64,000 nucleotides of DNA, taken from positions 46,553 to 110,552 of the forward strand of contig SCMQ01000014.1 in assembly GCA_005503335.1 (NCBI GenBank), read 5' to 3'. The notes beneath the pieces were generated by a model. The model saw only the letters and a list, made by a program, of their open reading frames with translations. It was not told the DNA's origin and ran no database searches. This DNA comes from Comamonadaceae bacterium 2FH (GTDB lineage Bacteria > Pseudomonadota > Gammaproteobacteria > Burkholderiales > Burkholderiaceae_C). Each line of letters begins with the position of its first letter. Position 1 is the first letter of the stretch. Below, one piece after another: positions 43,089 to 52,315 of this stretch. The position numbers and the translations under genes were made by a program.

Positions 43089-46000
43089 AGGCGGACTCGC
43101 GTCTGTCCGCGCTGCGCACGCGGCGCGATTTCCTGCAGGCCCAGGGCGTGCTCGTGGTCACGCGGGATCCGCCGCCGCCCCCACTGCCGGCACCCGGCCA
43201 GCCGCCCATCATCCCTGCCAACCCGGAGGAGGGGGTGGAGGTGCTGCTGTCGGTCTGGGACGATGGCCAGGTCATCGCTCTCAATGGCCATGTGGACCTG
43301 GGAACCGGCATCCGCACGGCGCTCGCGCAGATCGTGGCCGAGGAGCTCGATGTGGCCATGGCCCAGGTCGAGATGGTGTTGGGCGACACGGCCCGGGCAC
43401 CGAACCAGGGCCCGACGATCGCCAGCGCCTCGATCCAGATCCATGCCGTGCCGCTGCGCCAGGCGGCCGCGCAGGCGCGGGCCTTTCTGATGGCACGCGC
43501 CGCCGAACGGCTGGCGGTTCCGCCGGCACAGCTCATGGTGGAGCAGGGAGTTGTTCGCTCGCGCGACGACACCGCGCTTCGGGTGAGCTATGGCGATTTG
43601 CTGCAGGGCCAGCGCGTGACGCTGCGCCTGGACGGCGGCGCGCCGCTCAAGCCGGTGTCCGAATACCGGGTGGTTGGGCAGTCCCAGCCGCGCGTCGACA
43701 TTCCCGCCAAGGTCTTCGGCGAACTCAGCTTCGTCCACGACATGCGCGTGCCGGGCATGCTGCACGGACGCGTGGTGCGGCCGCCCTATGCCGGCGCCGA
43801 CCACGGCGACTTCATAGGCAACACGCTCGAGTCGGTCGACGAGTCTTCGATCGCCCATATTCCCGGCGTGCGCGCGGTGGTGGTGATCCGCGACTTCGTA
43901 GGCGTCGTGGCCGAACGCGAGGAGCAGGCGGAGCAGGCTGCAGCCCAGCTGCAGGTGCGCTGGCGCGACTGGCCTGGCCTGCCCCCGCTGGCCGACCTCG
44001 GCCAGGCCTTGCGCGCCAACCCGGCCACGCCGCGCCGCCTGGTCGACGAGGGCGATGTCGAGGGCGCCCTGGCCGGCGCCGCCCAGTCCATGCCGCGCAG
44101 CTACACCTGGCCCTACCAGATGCATGCCTCGATCGGGCCCTCCTGCGCGCTGGCCCTCTGGCACGGTGAACCGGCCGGCTCGCATGCACTGACCGTGTAC
44201 GCCGGCACGCAGAACCCGCACGTGCTGCGGGCGGACCTGGCGCGCCTGCTGCGGCTGGCCGACACGAGCGTCGAGGTGGTGCGCATGGAGGCCGCGGGCT
44301 GCTACGGTCGCAACTGCGCCGATGACGTGGCGGCCGATGCCGCGCTGCTGGCGCGCGCGGTGGGGGCGCCGGTGCGCGTGCAGCTCACGCGCGAGCAGGA
44401 GCATCTGTGGGAGCCCAAGGGCGCGGCGCAGTGGATGGAGGTGCGCGGCGGGCTGCGGTCCGACGGCTCGATCGCGGCCTACGACTTCTCCACCTCCTAC
44501 CCCTCCAATGGCGCGCCGACCCTGGCCCTGCTGCTGACGCGCAGCATCGAGCCCAAGGCGCAGGCCTTCGAGATGGGGGATCGCACCGCGCGGCCGCCCT
44601 ACGAGATCGACAACCTGCGTGTCACGGTCAACGACATGCCGCCCATCCTGCGCGCCTCGTGGCTGCGCGGCGTGTCCGCGCTGCCCAACTCCTTTGCGCA
44701 CGAGTCCTACATCGACGAGCTGGCCACCGCGGCCGAGGTCGACCCGGTCGAGTACCGTCTGCGCCATCTGAAGGACCCGCGCGCGCACGAGTTGCTGCAG
44801 GCCACCGCCGAGCGCGCCGGATGGCTGCCGCACACCCGGCCTCAGCAGCAGGGCGCCAGCGGCGACTGGCTGCACGGCCAGGGCGTGGCCTACGCGCGCT
44901 ACGTGCACAGCAAGTGGCCGGGCTTCGGCGCCGCCTGGGCGGCCTGGGTGGCGGACGTCGACGTCAACAAGGTCACCGGCGAGGTGCACGTCAAGCGGGT
45001 GGTCGTGGGCCACGATGCGGGCCTGATGATCAATCCCGACGGCGTGCGCCATCAGATCCACGGCAACGTGGTGCAGACGACCAGCCGGGCCCTGAAGGAG
45101 AGCGTGCGGGTCGATCCGCTCACCAGCATGGTGGCCAGCCGCGAGTGGGGCAGCTACCCGATCCTGAGCTTCCGCGAGGTGCCGGTGATCGAGGTGATGA
45201 CCATGCCCAGGCCCGACCAGCCCCCGCTGGGCGCAGGCGAGTCCGCCTCGGTGCCGGGCACGGCCGCGATCGCCAACGCCATCTTCGACGCCACCGGGGT
45301 GCGCTTTCGCCAGCCCCCCTTCACGCCCGAAGTGGTACGGGCCGCGCTTCATCCCCTGCCGCCTCCGGCCGACGCGCCGGTCGCCGCGCGGCGGCGCGAG
45401 CCGGCGGCCCGCGCTGCGCCGGAAGACGCGCGCTGGCCCCAGGCGCGGCGCTGGTGGGCCCGTGCCGGGGCCCTGGCGGTCGGGGCGATCGGGCTCGGCG
45501 CCGCCGTGCTGGGCTGGCGCCCCGTCATCGCTCCCGTGACCCGGCCCGACGCTTCGGTCTATACGGCCGAAACGATAGCGCGCGGCCGCCAGCTGGCCGC
45601 GGCGGGCAACTGCCTCACCTGCCACACCGCGCCGGGCGGTGCGGCCTATGCGGGCGGGCGCGCAATGGAGACGCCTTTTGGCACGGTGTACGCCACCAAC
45701 CTCACGCCCGACGTGGAGACCGGCATCGGTGCCTGGTCCTTCAGCGCCTTCCAGCGTGCCATGCGCGAGGGCATTTCCCGCGACGGGCACCGGCTGTATC
45801 CCGCCTTTCCCTACACCGCCTTCACGCGTATCACCGACGATGACCTCACCGCCCTCTACGCCTACCTGATGGCGCAGCCAGCCGTGCGCGCGCCGGTGCC
45901 GGAGAGCCGGCTCGCGTTCCCGTTCGGATACCGGCCGCTGCTGGCCATGTGGAATGCCTTGTTCCTCACGCCCGGCGCGGTCGCGCAGGCCGAGCCGGCG

Positions 46001-46747
46001 CGCTCGGCGCAGTGGAACCGTGGCGCCTACCTGGTCAACGGTCTGGGCCATTGCAGCGCCTGCCACACCGAGCGCAACGCGCTCGGAGCCGAACGGAGCG
46101 GCCAGGCCTTCCTGGGCGGCGCCTTCATCAAGGGCTGGGAAGCCCCGGCCCTGAGCTCGGCCAGCCGCTCGCCTGTGCCCTGGACGGAACAGGCGCTCTA
46201 CCGCTACCTGCGCTTTGGCCACAGTGCCCAGCACGGCGTGGCTGCGGGCCCCATGGCGCCCGTGGTGCGCGAGCTGGGGGCCCTGCCCGACGAGGACGTG
46301 CGCGCGATGGCGCACTACCTGACCTCATTCAATCCCAAGGTCTCCGAGGACCAGGCGACCGCGGCCGCGCAGGCCGCCGTCGCGCGCGGACAGGCCGCCG
46401 CCCAGGGGCTGGCGGGGCCGGCGCAGCGCATGTTCGACCAGGCCTGCGGCGCCTGCCACCATGACGGCGACGGCCCCCGGCTGCTGGGGGTGAACGTGCC
46501 GCTGGCGCTGAACAGCAATCTGCACAGCGAACGGCCGGACAACCTGCTGCGCGCCATCCTCGAAGGCATCCGCGCGCCCGCCGCACACGACATCGGCTTC
46601 ATGCCGGCGTTCAAGGACGCGTTCGACGACCGGCAGGTCGCCGAACTGGCCGGCTACATGCGCCAGCGTTTTGCGCCGGATCGGCCCGCCTGGGACCAGC
46701 TCGAGCAGGCGGTGGCGCGCGTGCGCGCCACGCCCTCGGCCCCGTAA
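43085..46747 (+). CDS. nicB: Molybdopterin hydroxylase fused to a tri-heme cytochrome c, NicB-like
   Basis: 1220 residues. The first about 770 are a xanthine-oxidase-family molybdenum subunit ('GQVIALNGHVDLGTGIRTALAQIVAEEL', 'AAGCYGRNCADDVAADAALLARAVGAPVRVQLTREQEH', 'LGAGESASVPGTAAIANAIFDATGVR', the last holding the catalytic Glu). A membrane helix (about 785-808) leads to a cytochrome part with three C-x2-C-H sites at residues 843-847, 990-994 and 1121-1125. This is the P. putida NicB layout, where electrons from hydroxylating nicotinate go through c-hemes to the respiratory chain. No flavin subunit is needed. A dedicated XdhC gene follows at 49575. Confidence 0.87.
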   Translation: MKADSRLSALRTRRDFLQAQGVLVVTRDPPPPPLPAPGQPPIIPANPEEGVEVLLSVWDDGQVIALNGHVDLGTGIRTALAQIVAEELDVAMAQVEMVLGDTARAPNQGPTIASASIQIHAVPLRQAAAQARAFLMARAAERLAVPPAQLMVEQGVVRSRDDTALRVSYGDLLQGQRVTLRLDGGAPLKPVSEYRVVGQSQPRVDIPAKVFGELSFVHDMRVPGMLHGRVVRPPYAGADHGDFIGNTLESVDESSIAHIPGVRAVVVIRDFVGVVAEREEQAEQAAAQLQVRWRDWPGLPPLADLGQALRANPATPRRLVDEGDVEGALAGAAQSMPRSYTWPYQMHASIGPSCALALWHGEPAGSHALTVYAGTQNPHVLRADLARLLRLADTSVEVVRMEAAGCYGRNCADDVAADAALLARAVGAPVRVQLTREQEHLWEPKGAAQWMEVRGGLRSDGSIAAYDFSTSYPSNGAPTLALLLTRSIEPKAQAFEMGDRTARPPYEIDNLRVTVNDMPPILRASWLRGVSALPNSFAHESYIDELATAAEVDPVEYRLRHLKDPRAHELLQATAERAGWLPHTRPQQQGASGDWLHGQGVAYARYVHSKWPGFGAAWAAWVADVDVNKVTGEVHVKRVVVGHDAGLMINPDGVRHQIHGNVVQTTSRALKESVRVDPLTSMVASREWGSYPILSFREVPVIEVMTMPRPDQPPLGAGESASVPGTAAIANAIFDATGVRFRQPPFTPEVVRAALHPLPPPADAPVAARRREPAARAAPEDARWPQARRWWARAGALAVGAIGLGAAVLGWRPVIAPVTRPDASVYTAETIARGRQLAAAGNCLTCHTAPGGAAYAGGRAMETPFGTVYATNLTPDVETGIGAWSFSAFQRAMREGISRDGHRLYPAFPYTAFTRITDDDLTALYAYLMAQPAVRAPVPESRLAFPFGYRPLLAMWNALFLTPGAVAQAEPARSAQWNRGAYLVNGLGHCSACHTERNALGAERSGQAFLGGAFIKGWEAPALSSASRSPVPWTEQALYRYLRFGHSAQHGVAAGPMAPVVRELGALPDEDVRAMAHYLTSFNPKVSEDQATAAAQAAVARGQAAAQGLAGPAQRMFDQACGACHHDGDGPRLLGVNVPLALNSNLHSERPDNLLRAILEGIRAPAAHDIGFMPAFKDAFDDRQVAELAGYMRQRFAPDRPAWDQLEQAVARVRATPSAP

Positions 46748-46765
46748 CCCCTTCTGAAGCCAACC

Positions 46766-48046
46766 ATGAACATACCTTCTCTCGCTTCGAACGACGCAGC
46801 CGCTGCGGTGCCCGCGGGCCCGCGTTCCGCGCCGCTGGCCGGCGTCAAGGTGCTGGACCTCTCCCGCGTGCTGGCCGGGCCCTGGGCGGGCCAGATGCTG
46901 GCCGACCTGGGGGCCGATGTGATCAAGGTCGAGCGCCCCGGCGCCGGCGACGACACCCGGTCCTGGGGGCCGCCCTACCTCAGGGATGAGGCCGGACGCG
47001 ACACCGCCGAGGCCGCCTATTTCCTGTGCGCCAACCGCAACAAGCGCTCGGTGACCATCGACCTCGCGCGCCCCGAGGGCCAGGTACTGGTGCGTGAGCT
47101 CGCGGGGCGCGCCGATGTGCTGCTGGAGAACTTCAAGCTCGGCGGGCTCAGGCAGTACGGCCTGGACTACGAGAGCCTGGCCGAAGGCAACCCGGGCCTG
47201 GTCTATTGCTCGATCACCGGCTTCGGCCAGACCGGGCCCTACGCGCCGCGCGCCGGCTACGACTTCCTGATCCAGGGCATGGGCGGCCTGATGAGCATCA
47301 CCGGCCGGCCCGAGGGCGAGGAGGGCGCAGGGCCGCAGAAGGTAGGCGTCGCGCTCACCGACATCATGACGGGGCTGTACGCCACGATCGCGGTGCAGGC
47401 CGCGCTGGCCGAGCGCGCGCGCTCCGGCCGCGGGCAGCACATCGACCTGGCTCTGCTCGACGTGCAGATCGCCTGCCTGGCCAACCAGGCTTCCAACTAC
47501 CTGGCCGGCGGCGTGGTGCCGCGTCGCATGGGCAACGCCCATCCCAACATCGTGCCCTACCAGGATTTTCCGACGGCCGACGGCGACATGATCCTGGCGA
47601 TAGGCAACGACGGCCAGTTCGCCAAGTTCTGCCGGGTCGCGGGCCGTCCGGAATGGGCGAGCGACGAGCGCTTTGCGACCAACCCGCAGCGCGTGGCCCA
47701 CCGCGCCGTGCTGATTCCGCTGCTGCGCCAGGCCACGGTGATGCGCACGACGCGCGAGTGGGTCGCCGCGCTCGAGGCCGCCGGCGTGCCCTGCGGGCCC
47801 ATCAACCGGATCGACGAGGTGTTCGCCGATCCGCAGGTACAGGCGCGCGGCATGCGCATCGAGCTGCCGCATCCGTCGGCGGGCAGGGTGCCGCTGGTGG
47901 CCAACCCGATCCGGCTGTCGGACACGCCCGTGCGCTACCGGCAGGCGCCGCCGCAGCTGGGCCAGCACACCGACGAGGTGCTGGCCGACTGGCTGCAGCT
48001 CGACGCCCCTGCGCTTGCCGAGCTCAGGCGCAGTTCCATCATTTGA
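46766..48046 (+). CDS. Class III (CaiB/BaiF) CoA-transferase
   Basis: 426 residues: 'PLAGVKVLDLSRVLAGPWAGQMLADLGADVIKVERPGAGDDTRSWGPP' at the N-terminus, catalytic Asp probably in 'GVALTDIMTGLYATIAVQAAL' (about residue 198), and 'PCGPINRIDEVFADPQVQARGM' near the C-terminus. Family members move CoA between acids: formyl-CoA, carnitine, succinyl-CoA:glutarate and others. In this operon a glutarate or formylglutarate acceptor is plausible, with succinyl-CoA as donor, but sequence alone does not settle it. Confidence 0.88.
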   Translation: MNIPSLASNDAAAAVPAGPRSAPLAGVKVLDLSRVLAGPWAGQMLADLGADVIKVERPGAGDDTRSWGPPYLRDEAGRDTAEAAYFLCANRNKRSVTIDLARPEGQVLVRELAGRADVLLENFKLGGLRQYGLDYESLAEGNPGLVYCSITGFGQTGPYAPRAGYDFLIQGMGGLMSITGRPEGEEGAGPQKVGVALTDIMTGLYATIAVQAALAERARSGRGQHIDLALLDVQIACLANQASNYLAGGVVPRRMGNAHPNIVPYQDFPTADGDMILAIGNDGQFAKFCRVAGRPEWASDERFATNPQRVAHRAVLIPLLRQATVMRTTREWVAALEAAGVPCGPINRIDEVFADPQVQARGMRIELPHPSAGRVPLVANPIRLSDTPVRYRQAPPQLGQHTDEVLADWLQLDAPALAELRRSSII

Positions 48047-48066
48047 AAGATATTAGGAGACACGCC

Positions 48067-49497
48067 GTGAAGCGCAACTACATCGCAGGCCAATGGGTCG
48101 AGGGCGTGGGGATACGCCGCAACATCAACCCGTCGGATCTCGACGACTTGATCGACGAGTACGCGCACGCCGATGCCGCGCAGACCGAGACGGCGATCGC
48201 CGCGGCCCGTGCGGCCTTTCCGGCCTGGGCCCGGGGGCCGCTGCAGGCCCGCGCGGACAGCCTGGAAAAGATCGCCGCCGAGCTGCTGGCGCGCAAGGAC
48301 GAGCTGGGAGAGCTGCTGGCGCGCGAGGAGGGCAAGACCCTGCCTGAGGCCGTAGGCGAAGTGGCCCGCGCCGGCCAGATCTTCCGCTTCTTCGCCGGGG
48401 AAGTGCTGCGCGGCGGCGGCGAACACCTGCCCTCGGTGCGTCCAGGGGTGACGGTGGACATCACGCGCGAGCCGCTGGGCGTGGTGGGCATCATCACGCC
48501 GTGGAACTTCCCCGTCGCGATTCCGGCCTGGAAGATCGCGCCGGCCCTGGCCTGGGGCAACTGCGTGGTGTTCAAGCCCGCCGACCTGGTGCCCGGTTCG
48601 GCCTGGGCCCTGGCCGAGATCATCAGCCGTGCGGGCCTGCCGGCCGGCGTGTTCAACCTGGTGATGGGCCCGGGCAGCCGGGTCGGACAGACTTTGCTCG
48701 GCCATCCGGACGTGGCAGGCATCAGCTTCACCGGTTCGGCGGACACGGGCCGGCGCGTGCTGGCCGCCGCGTCCGAGCGCCTGGCCAAGGTCCAGCTCGA
48801 GATGGGCGGCAAGAACCCGCTGGTCGTGCTTGACGATGCCGACCTCGCGACCGCCGTGAACTGCGCGGTCCAGGGGGCCTACTACTCCACCGGCCAGCGC
48901 TGTACCGCCTCGAGCCGTTTCATCGTGCAAAAGGGCATCCTGCCGCGCTTCGTCGACGCGGTGGTCGAGCGGCTGGGCCAGCTCCAGGTGGACGATGCGC
49001 GTGCCGCCGGCACCGACATCGGGCCCGTGGTCGACGAGGCGCAGCTGCAGCAGGACCTGGCCTACCTCGAGATCGGCCGCAGCGAGGGGGCGAGGCTGGC
49101 CCATGGCGGCCGCCTGCTCGAGCGCCGCACGCGCGGCCACTACCTGGAGCCCGCGCTGTTCGTCGACGCGGACCCGGCCATGCGCATCGCGCGCGAGGAG
49201 ATCTTCGGCCCGCTGGCTTGCGTGATCGCGGCCGAGGATTTCGAGCATGCGCTGGCTTTGGCCAACGACACCGAATTCGGACTGTCGGCCGGCCTGTGCA
49301 CCAGCTCGCTCAAGCACGCGACGCAGTTCAAGCGCGAGGCCCAGGCCGGCATGGTGATGGTCAATGTGCCCACGGCCGGCGTCGACTACCACGTGCCGTT
49401 CGGCGGCCGCAAGGGTTCGAGCTACGGCCCGCGCGAGCAGGGGCGCTACGCGGCGGAGTTCTACACCACGGTCAAGACCGCCTACACGGCGGCCTGA
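48067..49497 (+). CDS. Aldehyde dehydrogenase, semialdehyde type
   Basis: 476 residues of the NAD(P)-dependent ALDH superfamily: 'PLGVVGIITPWNFPVAIPAWKIAPALAWGNCVVFKPADLVPG', catalytic Glu in 'LEMGGKNPLVV' and Cys in 'STGQRCTASSR' (about residue 281). It is closest, by feel, to the 2-oxoglutarate semialdehyde (2,5-dioxovalerate) dehydrogenases. Begins with GTG at 48067, with TAGGAGA 11 bases upstream. In the proposed pathway it would oxidise the semialdehyde left after ring opening, such as glutarate semialdehyde. Substrate uncertain. Confidence 0.88.
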   Translation: MKRNYIAGQWVEGVGIRRNINPSDLDDLIDEYAHADAAQTETAIAAARAAFPAWARGPLQARADSLEKIAAELLARKDELGELLAREEGKTLPEAVGEVARAGQIFRFFAGEVLRGGGEHLPSVRPGVTVDITREPLGVVGIITPWNFPVAIPAWKIAPALAWGNCVVFKPADLVPGSAWALAEIISRAGLPAGVFNLVMGPGSRVGQTLLGHPDVAGISFTGSADTGRRVLAAASERLAKVQLEMGGKNPLVVLDDADLATAVNCAVQGAYYSTGQRCTASSRFIVQKGILPRFVDAVVERLGQLQVDDARAAGTDIGPVVDEAQLQQDLAYLEIGRSEGARLAHGGRLLERRTRGHYLEPALFVDADPAMRIAREEIFGPLACVIAAEDFEHALALANDTEFGLSAGLCTSSLKHATQFKREAQAGMVMVNVPTAGVDYHVPFGGRKGSSYGPREQGRYAAEFYTTVKTAYTAA

Positions 49498-49574
49498 GCC
49501 CTGGTGTTCGAGGATGGATGGACCCATGCGGCAGCGGGCCATCGCCGTCGACCGCTGACCGCAGGAGGCTGCGC

Positions 49575-50651
49575 ATGGAACACATAGACCTGAAGGTGCT
49601 GCGCACCCTGCTCGACTGGCGGGTGGCGGGCCGGCGCGCCCTGCTGGCCACGGTGGTCCGCACCTGGGGCGCCTCGCCGCGGCCCGTGGGCTCGATCATG
49701 GCCCTGGGCGAAGGCGGCGCGGTGGTCGGGTCGGTGTCCGGCGGCTGCATCGAAGACGACCTGGTCGATCGCTACGCGCAGGCCTGCGAGGGCCTGCCCA
49801 AGCCGGACGGCGCGCCGCGTCTCGTCAGGTACGGCGTCAGCGCCGACGAGGCGCACCGGTTCGGTTTGCCTTGTGGCGGCACGCTGGAGCTGCTGCTGGA
49901 ATACGACCCGGCGCCGGTGGCCCTGGAGGCGTTGGTCCGCGGCGTGGCCGCCGGCCGCCTGATGCGCCGCACCGTGCGGCTTGGCGATGGCGCGGTGAGC
50001 GTCGGCATCGCCGCCTCGCCCGCGGCGCTGGAGATGGACGGGACCTCCCTGTCCGCGACCTTCGGGCCCGCCTACCGCATGCTCCTGATCGGCGCCGGCC
50101 CCCTGGCCGAGTACCTCGCCGCCATGGCGCTCTCCTGCGGCTTTGCCGTCACCGTGTGCGACCCGCGGCAGGAGCATCGCGCCGCATGGTCTCTGCCCGG
50201 CGTCAGCGTGACGGCCGACATGCCGGACGATATCGTGAGTGGGTTCCAGCCCGATGGGCGCAGCTGCGTGGTCGCGCTGACGCACGATCCCAAGCTGGAC
50301 GACCTCGCCTTGCTCGAGGCGCTAGCGAGCGAGGCCTTCTACGTCGGGGCCATAGGCTCGCGCCGCAACAACGAGGCGCGCCGCGCCCGGATGATGGCGC
50401 ATTTCGGGCACACGGAGGGCTCGCTGGCCCGCCTGCGCGGACCGATAGGCATCCACATCGGCAGCAGGACGCCGCCCGAGATCGCCGTGAGCGTGATGGC
50501 GGAAATACTCGCGGTGAAGAACGGCGTCGAGCTGCCGCAGGGGACAAGCGTCGCACAGGCGAAACGCTTGCGCGATGGCCGCCCCGGCGAGTGTCGGCAG
50601 TCTTCGCCTATCGGCCCGAGTCCCGGGGCCCAGGCGAGCACAAGTCACTGA
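49575..50651 (+). CDS. XdhC family molybdenum-cofactor maturation protein
   Basis: 358 residues with the N-terminal XdhC/CoxI domain ('RALLATVVRTWGASPRPVGSIMAL', 'GSVSGGCIEDDLV') and the C-terminal Rossmann domain ('RMLLIGAGPLAEYLAAMALSCGFAVTVCDPR', 'FYVGAIGSRRNNEARRARM'). It binds and sulfurates molybdenum cofactor and inserts it in hydroxylases; here the NicB-like subunit is the obvious client. AGGAGG lies six bases before the ATG at 49575. The last about 20 residues (after 'RPGEC') look like unconserved tail. Confidence 0.9.
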   Translation: MEHIDLKVLRTLLDWRVAGRRALLATVVRTWGASPRPVGSIMALGEGGAVVGSVSGGCIEDDLVDRYAQACEGLPKPDGAPRLVRYGVSADEAHRFGLPCGGTLELLLEYDPAPVALEALVRGVAAGRLMRRTVRLGDGAVSVGIAASPAALEMDGTSLSATFGPAYRMLLIGAGPLAEYLAAMALSCGFAVTVCDPRQEHRAAWSLPGVSVTADMPDDIVSGFQPDGRSCVVALTHDPKLDDLALLEALASEAFYVGAIGSRRNNEARRARMMAHFGHTEGSLARLRGPIGIHIGSRTPPEIAVSVMAEILAVKNGVELPQGTSVAQAKRLRDGRPGECRQSSPIGPSPGAQASTSH

Positions 50652-50744
50652 TCCTGCCGGCTTGCGGGAGGGGGCGTCACATGTCGGCCAGCCGCCGGCC
50701 GACCTCGCGCGTGGACCTCACGCGCCGGCCCGTGCCTGCGGCGG

Positions 50745-52304
50745 ATGCCTCGTCCCGCGCAAGATTTCGTGCGATGGCCAGCAGCACTTTGCGCGTGGTC
50801 GCCACCCTGTCGCCTACCTGCCGCCTACCTGCCGCCGAACAGCCTGGTCGGCGCGGCGGGCTACCTCGGCCCCGAGCGCATCGACATCGTCGGCGGCGGG
50901 CGAAGCATACGCGCCAACGTTCACGTGGTCGGCGCCGGCCAGGGGCTCGCCGCGGACGAGGTCGGCCTGTCGCGGCAGGCCTTCGAGGATCTGGCCCTGC
51001 CTGCCGGAGCGGCCGTCGCCATCCACCGCAGCCCGGCGCCCGAGAGCCGGGCCGCGCTGCGCGCCAAGATCCGCGGCGAGGAACTGCGCGAGGACCAGTA
51101 CGCCGAACTGCTGCGCGACATCATGCAGGGGCGCTACCCCGACAGCGAGGTGGGCGCCTTCCTGGTGGCCGCGACGCGCAGCTTGAGCGATGCCGAGGTG
51201 GTGTCGCTGGCCCGCGTGCGCGCCAGCTTCACGCCGAGCATGGACTGGAACGAGCCCATCGTGGTCGACAAGCACTCGATGGGCGGCATTCCAGGCAGCC
51301 GCATCACCCTGATCGTCATTCCCATCGTCGCGGCGCACGGCCTGGCGATTCCTAAGACCTCGTCGCGCGCGATCACCTCGGCCGCCGGCACGGCCGACGC
51401 GATGGACGTCGTGGCGCGCGTCGACCTGAGCGCGCCGCAACTGCTCGACACGGTGCGGCGCACGCGCGGCTGCATCGCCTGGAACGGCCGGCTCAACCAC
51501 TCGGTCCTGGACGACGTGATGAACAGCATCACGCGGCCGCTGGGCGTCGAGTCCAACCGCTGGTCGGTCGCGTCGATTCTGTCCAAGAAGCTGACGGCCG
51601 GCTCCAGCCATGTGATCGTCGACCTGCCTTTCGGGCCGCAGGCCAAGCTCAAGACGCGCCAGGAGGCGGTCGAGCTGGCCCGCCTGTTCGAGCGCGTGGG
51701 CCGGGCCCTGGGCCTGACGGTCGAGGCGCATGCAACCGACGGCTCCGGGCCGATTGGCCGCGGCATTGGCCCGGCGCTGGAAGTGCGCGACGTGCTGCAG
51801 GTGCTCGACAACGCGGCCGGCGCGCCCGGTGATCTGCGCGAAAAAGCCCTGTTCTTCGCCAGCCGCATCCTGGCCTGGGACCCGGGCCTGGGCAGTCCGG
51901 CGCAGGCGCGCGCGCGCGCCGAGCATCTGCTGGCGACGGGCCAGGCACGCGCCAAGTTCGACGCCATCGTCGATGCCCAGGGACGCCGCTCGCCACCGAT
52001 CGCCCCCGGACTGCTGACCCACGTCGTGCGTGCCCGCGGCGACGCCCGCGTCGGCGCCGTCGACTTTGCCCAGATCACCGAGGTGGCTCGCCGCGCCGGC
52101 GCGCCGCAGGACCGGGGCGCCGGCGTCGACCTGCTGTGCCGCCAGGCCGATGCCGTCAAGGCCGGCGATGCGCTCTACGTCATCCATTCGAGCGCCGCGG
52201 CCGACCTGGAGAGCGCCGTGGCCGCAGCGTCCAGTGACTGCGGCATCGCCCTGCAGTACGCTCATTCCCACAGCAGCGCGGCCGATGCGGTCGCCCATTC
52301 ATGA
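50745..52304 (+). CDS. Thymidine phosphorylase family protein, N-terminus doubtful
   Basis: The body matches the thymidine/AMP phosphorylase family: '[56 protein letters not shown]' and '[28 protein letters not shown]'. It phosphorolyses nucleosides or nucleotides. The start is doubtful: the 30 or so residues from the ATG at 50745 do not look like the family, an 11-base tandem duplication lies at 50811-50832, and family-like pieces occur in other frames ('MASSTLRVV' from 50774, '[10 protein letters not shown]' just before the repeat). The gene may start later, at a non-ATG codon, or be frameshifted. A nucleoside phosphorylase has no obvious role in this operon; a nicotinate nucleoside is a guess. 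Confidence 0.75.
   Translation: MPRPAQDFVRWPAALCAWSPPCRLPAAYLPPNSLVGAAGYLGPERIDIVGGGRSIRANVHVVGAGQGLAADEVGLSRQAFEDLALPAGAAVAIHRSPAPESRAALRAKIRGEELREDQYAELLRDIMQGRYPDSEVGAFLVAATRSLSDAEVVSLARVRASFTPSMDWNEPIVVDKHSMGGIPGSRITLIVIPIVAAHGLAIPKTSSRAITSAAGTADAMDVVARVDLSAPQLLDTVRRTRGCIAWNGRLNHSVLDDVMNSITRPLGVESNRWSVASILSKKLTAGSSHVIVDLPFGPQAKLKTRQEAVELARLFERVGRALGLTVEAHATDGSGPIGRGIGPALEVRDVLQVLDNAAGAPGDLREKALFFASRILAWDPGLGSPAQARARAEHLLATGQARAKFDAIVDAQGRRSPPIAPGLLTHVVRARGDARVGAVDFAQITEVARRAGAPQDRGAGVDLLCRQADAVKAGDALYVIHSSAAADLESAVAAASSDCGIALQYAHSHSSAADAVAHS
50811..50832 (+). repeat. 11-base tandem duplication at the start of the phosphorylase gene
   Basis: CGCCTACCTGC occurs twice head to tail (50811-50821 and 50822-50832), followed by CGCC. 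An extra 11-base unit changes the reading frame. With one copy removed, a family-like '[10 protein letters not shown]' reads directly into the conserved body. It may be a recent replication slip. Confidence 0.7.
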
Positions 52305-52315
52305 GGAGTCGTTTC

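Noticed and set aside
42950..46315. A 1121-codon open frame antisense to the nicB-like gene
   Set aside because: No domain resemblance; the plus-strand frame has clear molybdenum-hydroxylase and heme motifs.
46766..48046. Calling the CoA-transferase carnitine or formyl-CoA specific
   Set aside because: Family motifs do not fix the substrate and neither carnitine nor oxalate genes are nearby.
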